64,000 nucleotides of DNA from Helichrysum umbraculigerum (GCA_949592205.1 CATIUR010000001.1:71901559-71965558), one strand, 5' to 3'; counted from the first letter of the stretch, positions 33,838-46,274 are shown. The notes: a model not told the origin generated them from the sequence alone. A program made the numbers and translations.

Positions 33838-34925
33838 GAGTAAGGTTCAAATGTGTACACCAATTTTGAGTGAGAATGAGGGAACCAATAGATTTATGTC
33901 ATGTGTCACTTTATTCTCTCTCATTCACATTTTTTAAAATTAAATATCTCACAAACGATAAGTCGAAAAATAATGAAAATTGCACCATAAAATTCAGCGT
34001 TTTCTCCTCTTCGATTTGCCGTCCCTCAAGGTATACTTTCGACAACTTTTTTTTTTTTGCATTTTTTGGTGGGTTTTACAAATTAGTAACACATGTGTTA
34101 GTGATTGGTTATACATTTAATTTGTGATTAAGGTTAGGGTTAGGGTTAGGGTTTAGTAGGGTTTAGGGTTTAGTAGGGTTTAAGGTTTAGGGTTTAGTAT
34201 GATTTAGGGTTTAGAGTTTTGTAAAGCGTTTAGGGTTTAGGGTTTGGGGTTTAGGGTTTGAGGTTTGGGGTTTCGGGGAGAAACCCCAAACCCTAAACCC
34301 CAACCCCTAAACCTCAAACCCTAAACCCTAAACGCAACACTGTAACACATGTGTTAGTAACTGTGAAACCCACCAAAAAAATGAAAAAAAAATTTTCATC
34401 GAAAGTATGCCTTGAGGGACGGCAAATCGAAAAGGAGAAAACGTTGAATTTAATGGTGCAATTTTCATAATTTTTGGATTTGTCGTTTGTGAGATAATTG
34501 ATGTTGGGAGTAAATGCAATGTTTTTAAAACCGGAACCCGGATCGGTTCGGTTTGCCCTCCATTTCCGGTTCAACCGGTCCGGTTGAACCACCCCAAAAC
34601 CGGTCCACGTCATCACTTTTAATAAAAAAAATATATATAAAAATTAAAAAACCGGTTGAACCGTCCGGTTCCCGGTTGAGCCGTCCGTTTTTGACCAACT
34701 CGTCCGGTTCGTTGACCAGTCAACTCCTAGCCAAAACCGGTTTTCACCCGGCCGGATTCCCCAAAATTCCCGGTCCAACCGGTCGGACCGGCCGGTCCGG
34801 TCCGGTTTCCAAAACATTGAGTAAATGAGTTTTGTACATGTGGAACATTCTCTTTGTACAAATGGCTTGATATCATTGGTTCCCTCATTCTCACATAAAT
34901 TCCTAGTCTCATTTGAACCCTACCC
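33838..34925. mobile_element. MULE-like foldback with telomere-like centre, copy 2
   Basis: Ends GAGTAAGGTTCAAATG and inverse GGGTAGGGTTCAAATG, with a perfect 10-bp duplication TACATACTAA (33828-33837, 34926-34935). Arms carry the same blocks as copy 1. The centre at about 34130-34340 is TTAGGG/TTTAGGG-like, switching to CCCTAAA near 34270. The right arm is interrupted by the 34517-34819 hAT-like element. Noncoding. Confidence 0.88.
34517..34819. mobile_element. Nested hAT-like MITE with CCGGTT-repeat interior
   Basis: Ends CAATGTTTTTAAAACCGG and CCGGTTTCCAAAACATTG, with an 8-bp duplication AGTAAATG (34509-34516, 34820-34827). The interior is mostly CCGGTTGAACCG-type palindromic simple repeat. 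It sits in the right arm of the 33838-34925 element, so it is younger than that element. Confidence 0.82.
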
Positions 34926-34935
34926 TACATACTAA

Positions 34936-35152
34936 AGTTGTTTAGTCCTTGTTTTACCTTTCTTATATTTAGGCTTCCTTTTACCTTTCTTATATATGTA
35001 GGGAAAATGTTATGATAGAAAAACGTGTTAATCGCTCTATCATAAACTCAAGTGTCAACATTTTCATTTTAGTAGTTTTTCTTCAAACTAATTGTTCACT
35101 TTTTAAGGTATATATATATTTTTTAATTTTAATTGATGTTGACATAATTTTA
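34936..35152. other. Short intergenic spacer
   Basis: AT-rich sequence between the foldback element and local duplication copy 2. No feature recognised. Confidence 0.6.
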
Positions 35153-35590
35153 CCGACAAAGCAAAACCACAAAAAATAATTCGTCTTTTTCCTAATTTCG
35201 ACCCCCTAAACATATCATTTTCGACCCAAAATCTTAATTTTGTATCAGATATATATGGAGAAAGTTCTACTGTGACATTTTCATGTGCTTAGTTATAGAT
35301 TTGTCAATTTGGTTGCTATCTCTCGTTTGTTTGTTTTTCAATTCATCAAGCACAACCATAGTCAACTCCTTACAACTTTTGTATGTTTTATGTACGTGTA
35401 AATACCACTAGTATTAATATTAATTAATGTACCGTTAAATGTTAGATTGTCGTGGATCCTGTTCAGGAACACACCTTCATTAAACGTTACGACGGTTACT
35501 TATGTTTTGTTTTATTAATGAACAATCGGAGACACACTAGGGTCTACACGTTCGTTAGCATTTGGAAATATACGAGTTTATATATGCAGC
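35153..35590 (+). repeat. Local duplication copy 2 (uninterrupted)
   Basis: The unsplit partner of 30782-33250, in direct orientation about 4.4 kb away. The Tat retrotransposon begins 57 bp after it. No protein or RNA family recognised. Confidence 0.75.
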
Positions 35591-35647
35591 ATCTGATAAC
35601 GGGAAAATTCATACCTTACTTAAACATCCAGGGATGAAGGCAGCCAG

Positions 35648-36358
35648 TAATTATGTATATCACATCACCTCTGATAACTGAACAATCAAACGACCTGGTC
35701 CTGGCTCCGTTCCGATCCCAGACCACGAATGGCATCCGTGATCAGGCCTTGCAGTCCGTGGCCTGGGAATCAGCATCCGACTAAAATACGAGGCCGGATC
35801 CATTCCGTGCCCGGACCACGGACCTCATCACCGGCTATAAGACGGTCTCATGCGGTTCTATTAATAGCCAGCTAATACCAGTACGGCAGCAAAGCGACGA
35901 AGCAGACCGTGCTCCTCATACAAAACCGACATTCTCTGACAAGAGCACAATCTGTGACCGTTATATTCAGGTACTATTAACATGGCTTGGCCATTAACTT
36001 GGTCGGCTCACCCGATTGGTCCACGTCAGCTTGTGCACAGTAATTGTCATCTTCGCCCACGATCGGGCATCCACGTCAGCAGTAGACACAGAGAATTTCG
36101 TCCTCGCCCACGACCAAACCCTCCACGTCGGTTTAAGGTTTGGGTATAAATACTAGTGTTTAGCTTCCATTTCAGACCCACACCTCATAAATTCACAGAA
36201 TGAATCCATAACTATTGCTCTTCCAGAATTAAGCTCTCACCACCCTCGATTGACTAAGTCTCGACTATGGGTTTGCACGTTAATCGGAGTGTGACGAGCT
36301 TGATTCCTCATACATCATCATCATCATCATCGTAATTAAGTATTTTTACGCTTGAACA
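35648..36358 (+). repeat. 5' LTR of the Tat element
   Basis: 711 bp starting TAATTATGTATATC after GCCAG and ending CTTGAACA. A core promoter TATAAATA lies at 36145-36152. (CATCAT)n occurs near the 3' end. Pairs with 58168-58876. Confidence 0.9.
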
Positions 36359-37459
36359 ATTGGTGCCATCCACGGTTGATTTACCAGCAAACGATTACTC
36401 TACCACTGTCCGTACATCGGAAAACCATTCTTAGCGATGGTTACTGGTTCACCGGGTGACGGTAGTGGCGATGGTATTAGCGCTAATCTGCCACCACCGT
36501 CGCATACCGCCGATCAATCCTCTCAAATCACCGTCAACCAGCAAACTCCGCCGGTGGGCCGTAGGTAGAGATGAGCAAAACAGTCTAAGACTGAAACTGG
36601 TCCTGAACCGGACTCGGACTGGTCCTAGAAAAACTGGACTGGGAAAAAGACTGGACTGGTCCTAGGACTGCCTGACAGTCCTAATTCAGTCCTACTTTTC
36701 AGTCAGAAGACTGGTTAAAAACTGGACTGAAATCAGTTTAAACTGGTTAAAGACTGAAACTGGTTTAAAACTGGCAAAAAGACTGAAATGTATTATAAGC
36801 TATTTATGTTTATTTATTGTTTATTAACTTTTTTCTTTCCTTATAAAATTTAAATTTAGGTCAAATTGTATTTGATACATTTTTATTTCTTTATTTATAA
36901 ACTTTTATTTATTTTCATATCAACAATTTCAATTATATACATTTTAATTTAATCATACTTCACATTTATTGATTTTTTCTATTGGTTTTAAAATTTTATT
37001 GTAACTATTGACAAAATTATCGACCATGAAAAAAAAGACTGGAAATGACTGAAACTGGACTGGGACTGGACTGAAATTCTAAGAAAAACTGGCAAAACTG
37101 GCAAAAAACTGGACTGAAACTGGACCAGTCCTAGAAAAGACTGGTTTTTAATTTTCTGTTAAAAAACTGGACTTTTTTGAACTGGACTGAAAACCAGTTT
37201 TATCTGGTCTTTGCTCATCTCTAGCCGTAGGATTGATCCACGATAATTAACCTTCAACCAGAATGACTCTGGCTTAGCTACTGAAAATCCGACGAGAAAC
37301 CTTTCACCCCCGGAGAATACTCCAACGGCCAAGTCCATCTCTAGTGTCGAGACCAAGCAGTTGTTGGCACAAATGGGTTTTGTAGTGGCGACTGAGAAGC
37401 ATGCTCCACCACCGTCTCCGCCACGGCAGGTTGTACCTCCGCCACCTACTTAAGGGGCA
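36359..37459 (+). pseudogene. Tat leader and gag N-terminus (split by hAT-like element)
   Basis: Follows the 5' LTR. A start at 36436 reads MVTGSPGDGSGDGISANLPP, low-complexity as in gag leaders, interrupted at 36566 by the hAT-like insertion. After it come Pro-rich codons (PPPSPPRQ) and stops, the last at 37451-37453 just before the main gag ORF. Confidence 0.55.
36566..37223. mobile_element. hAT-like nonautonomous element with ACTGGACTG-repeat interior
   Basis: Ends TAGAGATGAGCAAA and TTTGCTCATCTCTA, with a perfect 8-bp duplication GCCGTAGG (36558-36565, 37224-37231). Both subterminal parts are degenerate GACTGGACTG/AAACTGG repeats around an AT-rich middle. No transposase. It disrupts the Tat gag leader. 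Confidence 0.9.
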
Positions 37460-38689
37460 ATGGACAGGGCCGCGAGTCCCAAAATGCTGGCCGATTTAAT
37501 TCTCAGCGCGGCGCCGTCGGGGTCAGTCACAGCATATTCTGATGAGTCGGCAACGGATAACTTAATAGCAAACTTTTACTCCACCATACAAGGTGAAAAA
37601 GTGAAGAAGCCAGTGCCTGTTTCCACCACCACTGCTAGATTCAATGCAAAGATAGCGAATCATCCGTTGCCCGCAAAACTCACCATTCCGTTGACCATTG
37701 GCACTTACTCTGGCGACTCAGACCCGGAGGACTTCTTACAATGGTTTGAGGGTGCCATCAAAACTGAACATTGGGAAGATGCTGTGGCCTGTCACATGTT
37801 CCCTCAGCAGCTGCAAGGCAGCGCTCGCGGATAGTTCGAAAAATTGCCCACGGGTAGCCTTGTCAGCTACGCCGACCTCAGGTTCAAATTCTTGCAGCAA
37901 TACCACAACCTGAAGCAGCACACTATCACCCATCTCGACGTCTTCGAGATCAAGCAAGGGAGTCGTGAGTCGCTTAACGAGTTTATCACTCGCTTCACAA
38001 CGGAATGCCAGAAAATCAGTGAGTTGCCCCCAAGTCAACAGATTGCCGGTTTCATCTACGACATTGACAAGGATCGCTATCCCACACTTTACTATCGGCT
38101 GAAGAGGAAGTTGCCAACAGTATATTCCGAGGCTGTCGCTATGGCTCGGGATTACTTGCGATCCGGGGAAGACACCGACTTACATAAGGCACCGGCCCGA
38201 GAGTCACATCGGGTCGAGCATGACCAATCTCATGGACGCCAGCACGACGACGGATCCGGCTCCGACCGACGTGACAACCAGCGATGGGACTTTCATCGTG
38301 ACACCGGGCATGACAATCGCCGTGTTAACCATCGCGAGGCAGTACATCGCCAGCCATATGACAAGAACTCTCTGCTGACTTCACTCACCAAGTCACCGAA
38401 AGAAATACTGCTTACTGAAACGGCGGCGCGGAGTACATTTAACCCTCCGTCCCCGATGGAGCACCGTGACGCTCCCAAGAATGGCAAGTATTGCGGCTTT
38501 CATGAAGAATACGGGCACGATACTGACGACTGTAGACAGCTGAAGAAAGAGATCAAGGCAGCCATCCAGGCTGGCAAGCTCAATCATTTGCTGCCTGGAA
38601 AGAAGTATAAAAAGGCAGATGGCATGAAAACCTATGGCTGGCAGAATAAGGACGACCTCAGGGACCCCCGGATGCTGTCATTCATATGA
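37460..38689 (+). pseudogene. Tat gag (capsid region)
   Basis: Two open pieces, 37460-37834 and 37844-38689, in one frame, separated by a stop at 37832-37834. Capsid blocks: GTYSGDSDPEDFLQWFEGA, ACHMFPQQLQGSARG, FLQQYHNLKQHTITHLDVF, SLNEFITRFTTEC, then an Arg/His/Asp-rich region and CGFHEEYGHDTDDC, a zinc-binding-like motif near the C-terminus. It would form the virus-like particle in an active element. It resembles Tat/Ogre-type gag. The ORF ends at 38689 by a stop before the protease. Confidence 0.85.
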
Positions 38690-39191
38690 TACCTTCAGCC
38701 GACGCGGGCTCATAAAGAAACCACACATACAGGAGAAGCTACAAGAGCCCCTGTCCCCATTGTCCAGCTACGCCAATGACACCAAATGGCCAATCGGCAG
38801 GCTCATCCTAAATGTCACTCTGGGTGATCACCCGTGCTATAGGACCACTGAACTAGAATTTGTTATTGTGCGCGCCCCATCACGATTTAATGCTCTCCTG
38901 GGCCGTACCGCCCTCCACAAGTTCGGTGCCATCACATCCACAGTACACGGGTTAATGAAATTCCCAGCCCCTGCTAGCATTTCCACATTGTAGACTACGG
39001 GTACGGCCGTGCCCATATGCGCCCAAGTCTCCAAGACTGCTCCGGGACCATTCACCATGACCAACGGTGAGTTGGTAGATGTCAACCCTAGATTCCCAGA
39101 GCAGAAAGTCCGAGTCGGACTGGCTCTGAGCCCGCTGACACGATTGAAACTTTACGAGATCCTCGCGAGTAATACGGACGTTTTCGCTTGA
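38690..39191 (+). pseudogene. Tat protease remnant
   Basis: The open frame 38634-38993 carries IGRLILNVTLGDHPCYRTTE, then LEFVIVRAPSRFNALLGRTA, the flap and C-terminal block of Tat-type retropepsins. The active-site DTGA/DSGS itself is not found, so it is degraded or in the broken join near 38690. A stop at 38991-38993 and another before 39204 separate it from RT. Confidence 0.7.
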
Positions 39192-39203
39192 CAGGACTCT
39201 GAA

Positions 39204-40787
39204 ATGACCGGCGTACCTCGGTCAATCGCCGAGCATAGATTGAACGTTAATACCAACATCACACCGGTCAGACAGAAAAAGCGTTGCATTGCCCCTGACC
39301 GAAGCCGATTCATTTGCGAAGAAGTCTATAAGCTTGTACACGCAGGCATCATGCGGGAAGTCCAATACCAGACATGGGTCGCTAACCCCGTTCTGGTGAA
39401 GAAATTCGACGGCTCATGGCGGATGTGTGTGGACTTCAAGGATATTAACAAGGCATGTCCAAAGGACAACTACCCGCTCCCCGAGATCGACTGGAAAGTT
39501 GAGTCTCTGTCTAGGTTCAGGTTCAAGTGTTTTCTAGATGCCTACAGGGGATACCATCAGATATTAATGGCAAATGATGACGAGGAAAAAACCGCATTCC
39601 ACACAGACCAGGGCATTTTCTGCTACACCAAAATGCCATTCGGTCTCAAGAATACCGGGGTAACATATCAGCGTGTCGTTGACGGCGCTTTCAAATCACA
39701 GATCGGTCGCAATCTAAAGGCATACGTTGATGATATCGTCATCAAAAGCAACGTTGAGTTTCAACTACTCAAGGACAATCTGGAAACTTTTGCCTCGCTG
39801 CGAAAAATCAATATGAAGCTCAATCCAGCCAAGTGTTCGTTCGGCATGGAAGAAGGAAAATTCCTCGGTCACATGGTGACTACAAGAGGTATAAAAGCCA
39901 ACCCGAAGAAAATACAAGCAATCGCTGACATGGCATCCTCACAGAACAAAAAAGACGTGCAGAGTCTAAACGGAAAGCTAGCGGCTCTGGCCCGTTTCCT
40001 GTCCAAAGTCGCTGAGCGATCATTATCATTTTTTGACACACTAAAAGGCTGCATAAATAAAAAGGATTTCTCCTGGACGTTGGAGGCAGAGCAAGCGTTC
40101 CAAGAAATGAAAACATTCTTGAAGCCTGAAATCTCGGGCTGGCTAGCCAAATGGGCCATCGAACTCGGTGAGCACGAAATCTCATTCTGTCCGCGGAGTG
40201 CGGTTAAGGGTCAGATTCTGGCCGACTTCCTCGCCGAACTTCCGGGGGGAGTAGAGGGTATGTGCACCTCGGATACTCCTACCCATGAAAAGCCGGCCGT
40301 GTGGGAACTGTTCACTGATGGGGCCTCAAGCTCTGAGGGCGCCGGTGCCGGACTCATACTCATAAGCCCCGAGGGAGAAGAACACAGTTACGCTCTCCGT
40401 TTTGGTTTTCCTGCTTCCAATAACGAAGCTGAATACGAGGCACTACTATCCGGTATTCGGATCGCAACGGAAATGGAGATTAAAGACCTCCGGGCATACG
40501 TTGACTCAAAATTGGTAGCTAACCAGTTCAACGGTGCCTTCGAGGCAAAGGACCCAGCAATACAGCAGTACTTAATGCTCGCTCAAAGCATGGCAAAGCC
40601 ATTTAAGTCATTTGAAATCGAGCAGGTCCCAAGGAACAAGAACAAGAAAGCTAACGCGCTGAGCAAGCTGGCATCCCTCACATTTTCCCATCTCACCAAG
40701 AAAGTTTGGTCGAGGTCCTGGGACAAAAGTCTATTGACCCCGCCAACACTGTTACTCAAGTTGAAGAAGTGGGGGACAACTGGATGA
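39204..40787 (+). pseudogene. Tat reverse transcriptase and RNase H domains
   Basis: An open 527-aa stretch. RT blocks: VKKFDGSWRMCVDFKDINKA, YPLPEIDWKVESLS, MPFGLKNTGVTYQRVVD, and catalytic AYVDDIVIKS (intact YVDD). The connection/RNase H region then jumps from EMKTFLKPE directly to ISGWLAKWAIELGEHEI, skipping what should be most of the first RNase H. The second, archaeal-type RNase H follows: LFTDGASSSEGAGAGLIL, NNEAEYEALLSGI, YVDSKLVANQ, VPRNKNKKANALSKLA. The frame shifts near 40700 into the integrase frame. Confidence 0.88.
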
Positions 40788-41053
40788 CCCCAATCATGTC
40801 TTACATCCGATCCGGCGTCCTTCCACAGGATCCAATCGAAGCAAGAAAAATTCGAATGAAAGCCCCAATGTACTTCATCGAAAAATGCGAACTCATGAAA
40901 AAATCATACATGGGGCCGAACCTGAGATGCCTAGGTCCTATGCAATTTGAGAATGTTATTCATGAAGTGCACGAAGGGTCGTGTGCCCTGCACTCCAGTC
41001 ACAAGACAGTGGTGGCAAAAATCATGCGCATGGGCTACTTCTGGCCCTCCATG

Positions 41054-43470
41054 TGTGACACCCGATCAAAAAGGGCCAAAATTAGCGACCAATTTAAACT
41101 TTAATCATTCGTACGTGGTACGTGTTAATACGAAAGTATTCGGATATTATATATGTATTTATATATATATATAACACAATGATTATTTAATAATCACATA
41201 CAAACAAATCTGAAAAGAATGCAAAATCTCAAATACGGACGTTGGTGCAAAACATTTTTAAATAATGTATTATTAATGAGAATAATAATTATTTACTCGG
41301 TTGAAATTTTAGACACATTTTGTACACTGAAAACTATCCGTATATTCAAAGTGAAACAAAGATATAATTTTATATCTCACTAAAAGTATTTTTATGAAAT
41401 ACCTTGATTAAAAAACATATACGATTTAAAAGTAAAAATTTATCATTTGAAAAAATTATACTACATAACGATCGGGTACACGAACACGGGTATAACATAC
41501 CCACCAACATCAATTATTGGAGCCGATTTATACAGACTCCAATAATTCATACTACACACACACGCACACCCAATCTCTGCTCTCTGCTCTGCTCTCGATC
41601 TCTTCCAAAAACATCAAAACAACAAGATTAAACAACATAATCATCACCATCTTTATCATTATCATCATCTTCATCTTTGATCATCATCATCATCGGGTTC
41701 ATTATCATCATCAAGTTCATCATCTTCATCCTCACGGTTCCATTTTTTTTATTTCTTAAGAATCACTCACTTTTACCTTTGAATTCTGTGTTTATAAACT
41801 TAATATAAGCATGTATGTATGTCTTGTAAACCGATTGTACCCAAAGATTTCGATTAAAAACTGGTTTGGGGATGAACTGAGAACAGAGCACTGTAAACGA
41901 AGAGGAGCCGATCGGCTAGATCACCTTAGCCGAACGGCTGAGTGATCATAGCCGAACGGCTGGGTGATCTTAGCCGAACGACTAAGTGACCCTAGCCGAA
42001 CAGCTAGCTTTGTGTAACCGGTCCAAAACTCGACCCAGAACTTGTTATCCAGACTGATTTCGCGTGTTGGCCTTAAACGAGTACAAATTTTATTAAGCAT
42101 CGGGACTAAAATTTTACCACCTGATTTACTCTAAATTCAGATTTCAAATGTGTTTTTAATAAAGCAACATAGTAGAAATAAAAATTTTCCAAGATAACCT
42201 AGCAGCTCGACCCCAGCCAGGGGCTCTGCCCCTTGGACCCCGCTACCAGGGGCGTTGCCCCTGGACCCCCGTACACAATTTCACACTTATTTAAAGTACA
42301 ATAAAACAAATAATAATAATGATGTTCTTGGAAATTATTATTACAAACCGTCACCAACGGGCCGTACACTTTTATAAACTTTAAATGGAAATACAATTTG
42401 AACACTCAGACATAATCTAATCGGATAAACATTAATATGGATGATATATTAGATATCCATTTACTCATTAAAATCTCGCGTGTTTAGGACGCTAGGAGAT
42501 TCAGGGTTATTCATTCCATATCGGATATTAATTGCTCGGTGACTCAGGTGAGTCTCACAGCCCCACTTTTATTGTTTTAATGATTTAAAACTTGGGGTGA
42601 GATACAACACTTACTTGTTTTCGTGATCACTGTTATTCGGTTAGTTAATTTAATTATTAACTCAGTTGGTTATCATTGTCGGTCTTGATTTTCTTTGTTC
42701 GGGTATTGCATGAGTGTTTTAATACGGGAAAGTCCTCATCATTGCATTACAAGTTAACTTAATAAGGCGCGATTACTAAAAGATAGATCTATCATGGGAG
42801 TGACGTCCCCGTCCGGGTTGCTAGCTACAACCATGTACAAACGGGCATTTTAGTAATTGTTATGGGTGTTGACACCGTTCGGGAGGCAGAAAATCGGGTT
42901 AGGCCTCGAACCATGGCTTAATGCAATACAATGTCATTGTCGGTAAATCTAGTCGAAAATCTTAATTGGTTTAATCATAGTTCGGTAACCTTAATGGGTT
43001 AATCATTGTTCGAAAACCTTAATTGGTTTATCATTGTTCGGTTATGTTGTTTAATCATTGTCGGTATTAAATCGTCGGATAATCATGTTGATCACATCAT
43101 ATTTTATGTTAAACCTGTGAGATTCACCAACTTTATAGCTGACCCTTTTAGTGTTGTATTCTCAGGTGATCAGCAATAGTAGGATGACCCTCAGGATAAG
43201 CTATCTACTTACCAGTCGCATGCATCTACAAATATATGAAGATTTTCTTGCATTATATTTTGTTAAACGTTATGTATTAAAATCTTCGAAAATCATTTTA
43301 CGAACTCGCTATTATGTTGCAAACTTATGACTTAAACTTTGTACTGCTTTTGAAATATCTTTATAAACGTCTCATGTAGAGTCGTTTGCTTGTAACCTCT
43401 GCGCTTTGATTATTGATTAGTCAAACCCAAAATCATCGCATCCACAAATCATGAAATCGGGGGTGTGACA
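41054..43470 (+). mobile_element. Solo LTR (2417 bp) within Tat integrase
   Basis: Starts TGTGACACCC and ends GGGTGTGACA (perfect 10-bp inverted ends), flanked by a perfect CCATG duplication (41049-41053, 43471-43475). It shares GGACGTTGGTG (about 41237), CGTCACCAACGGGCCGTACAC (about 42349) and GACTCAGGTGAGTCTCACAGCCCC (about 42542) with the LTRs at 2583 and 11521, so it belongs to the same superfamily. No internal sequence remains. Confidence 0.92.
41905..42010. repeat. Array of AGCCGAACGGCT palindromes in the solo LTR
   Basis: Five units of AGCCGAxCGGCT-type palindrome, spaced about 20 bp and linked by GTGATC-like spacers. A GC-rich inverted pair (AGGGGCTCTGCCCCT, AGGGGCGTTGCCCCT) follows at about 42219-42264. 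Confidence 0.8.
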
Positions 43471-44137
43471 CCATGTATAGGGACGCTGCGGAAATAACAA
43501 AGCACTGCACCTCTTTTCAAATCCATGCTCCCATAGCTAGGTCCCCCAGGCACGATCTGATTCCGATCTCATCGGCATGACCCTTCTTCAAATGGGGCAT
43601 TGACATTGTGGGACATTTTTCACCGGGCCCCGGAAATGTCACATCCCTGATTGTTTCCATCGATTACTTCACAAAATGGGTTGAGGCCAAGCCATTGGCT
43701 ACCATCAGCGGCAAACAAGTTCATAACTTCGTGTGGGACAACATTGTGTGTCGGTTCGGCATCCCACATGAAATCATCACTGACAACGGGAAGCAGTTTG
43801 CACAGAACTCGATTAAAGCCTGGTGTGAAGGACTCAACGTCAAGCAAACGTTGACCTCAGTTTATCACCATCAGGCTAACGGCCAAGTTGAGGTCACAAA
43901 CAGGGATTTGGTGGCCGGCATCAAAGCCAGGCTCGGAGACAGTCGTACCGGCTGGGTAGATGAGCTTCCTAACGTGCTATGTGCCCACCGTACCACACCT
44001 AAGGAAAGCACCAGCGAGACCCCCTTCAGTCTTGTCTACGGTTGTGAGGCAGTCATCCCGGCAGAGGTCAGCGTCCCAATGAAAGAATCATTAACTTCAC
44101 TGAAGACGGAACTTTGAAAGCTCAGTAGCAGAACGCT

Positions 44138-46274
44138 TGAAACACCCCGAAATTTAGAACATTTTTTTTTTTTCATTTCGTAAAGTTCTACGTTTTAATA
44201 TGACATTTTAGACTTGTTGTATCATTCCCTAGATCAAATAAGGATTTAAATAAGAAAATGTTGAATTTATAAGAGATTCCCCAGGAATGACTCCCATTCC
44301 CCAGGAATGAAGCATGCTGTTAGAAATTTGAGTCGAATTCCCCAGGAATGACTCCCATTCCCCAGGAATGAAGCCTGCTGTCCATTTTACCATCTTCCGA
44401 AATTCGATCGTGCATATCTTGAAAATGACAAGTCCAATGACCATGAAAATTTGCAGACACGTGTATTATGACTATATGAACATTTCCCAATTAACACTTT
44501 TCCAAATTTCATGTTTAACGAGAAAACGGATCGTTGACCACTTTATGGTCATTTTTGACCACTTCCGTTGACATACCAAATTCCAAACCAACAAACTTCA
44601 GACTTTGACACTTCTACTACCTTTTTAATACCACAATTGGGACCTAGTGCAATGTTTACATTCGTCATATCCTATTTACAACTCAACGTAGCCTTTTGAC
44701 CCGTTAGTGACCCATTTGGGCACTTTGAAGACCCGTTTGGGTCTTTACCCAAATAACCACTATTCTAACACCCAAATCACATTTCTTTGACTATTCTAAG
44801 TCAACTCATGCCACTTTCACTATCAATACTTCAACTTAACTATTAACATCAAATTTCCATAAACCATTATATTCACATTATATTCATCTATTATACAATA
44901 ACATCATCTCCAAAACTATCAATGAGTATACCAACTCATTGACTAATTTGACTTCCACACTTCAACATGTTTGACTTTCAACATTAGGTGTCAAAACTAA
45001 GTTTTCTTAAACAAAAGGGGTGATTACATATCGAGAGCATGATTCAAAAGATTAGCTTGTTACCGATAACTTAACAAGCTCCACCACTAGCATCATTCGG
45101 GCCTTTTACCCGGATCCCTCTGGGTCCCACTTGGCTCACCTAAAACACATAAACATAATAGAGTAAGCATAAAGCTTAGTAAGAAATGGGCTATTAATGA
45201 TAATCAATATCATTTCACAACATACGTATATTAAGGATCCATAATATCATATGCTAATTCCCGCAAGAATTAACATCTTCGGGCCTACACCCCGGTATAT
45301 AATCATAACACATCAAGTAAATGACATATCCATTACCGGTCCTTCCAAGTAAATGGAACAAGCATTACTTGAAGAAAGATAGCATCATCCATTAACTTAC
45401 CTTGTGATAGCCCACACGAATAATTACTTGTAACACCTTGAACATGTTTATCACCTAATTCATATAATCACATAAACACGTATCAATTTCACAATCACTT
45501 TCTAATTATATCACATATCATACTACAAGGTGTTAAATCTCATAACACTTATAATCTTACTATAAGCTTCATACACTTTTATGTGTGATTGCTTATAAAT
45601 GGGTATTTATCATAATTTCTCATCAATTCCATTTACCAACATCACAAGTATCACTCTTTGATGCATAATCACACACAATACATATCAATTACCCATTTAT
45701 AGCAATCATCATATACATGGTCATGATTATAATTATTCAATTTTTCTCAAACACATGATCATGGGTGTTTTAACCAAACTAATATCATTTATGTATTGAA
45801 CATACTATAATTAAGTGTATGAAACCTTAATTGAATCATTAGTCCACTAATTCATCAAAACCCCAAGACTAGGGTTTAACCTAATTCATGAAATTCATCA
45901 ATTAAACACAAAAGGGAGGTTAATCATACCTCAAGAACACTAATTAGTAGCTAGCAACCTTAAGAAATCGAAACCTTAGTTTGAATTGCTTGATTTTCTT
46001 CTTTCTTGATTTCACTCAAAAGCTCAGTACGTGATTTAGAAATATACAGTGTTTGGAATAAGCTGGAATAATACAGAACCTAGGTTTTTATACTGTTAAT
46101 TTCATCTAAGCCCCTCAACTTATGGCACTTGTCACCTTATACCCCTCTACTAACTAATTCATTAAATGGCAAGTCCTATAAACATAAAATACTTTACACA
46201 GTTAGTCCTCCTAACTTAAACAGTTTAAATTATATATTTTAAGATTTAGAACTTACGAAATTTGGGGCGTTACA
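44138..46274 (-). repeat. 3' LTR of the chromovirus
   Basis: 2137 bp. Contains four ATTCCCCAGGAAT palindromes at 44274-44372 and a long AT-rich part. Differs from the other LTR at 44457 (A/G), 45139 (C/T) and 45382 (G/A), and in the poly-T near 44162. Confidence 0.93.
44274..44372. repeat. Four ATTCCCCAGGAAT palindromes (chromovirus LTR)
   Basis: Two pairs of ATTCCCCAGGAATGA(C/A) units about 21 bp apart, in a larger 65-bp direct repeat. The array is duplicated at 51439-51537 in the other LTR. Confidence 0.85.

Larger units (their letters stand above)
40706..44116 (+). pseudogene. Tat integrase (split by a solo LTR)
   Basis: The zinc-binding N-terminus is at 40706-41053 (VIHEVHEGSCALHSSHK ... 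MGYFWPSMCDT), continuing after the solo LTR at 43476 with a degraded Cys pair (KHCTSF). The catalytic core at 43590-44116 shows WGIDIVGHF, IITDNGKQFAQ and NGQVEVTNRDL, giving the D, D and E of the DDE triad. A stop near 43578 precedes the core. The C-terminus is beyond the chromovirus, at 53447-53742. Confidence 0.88.
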
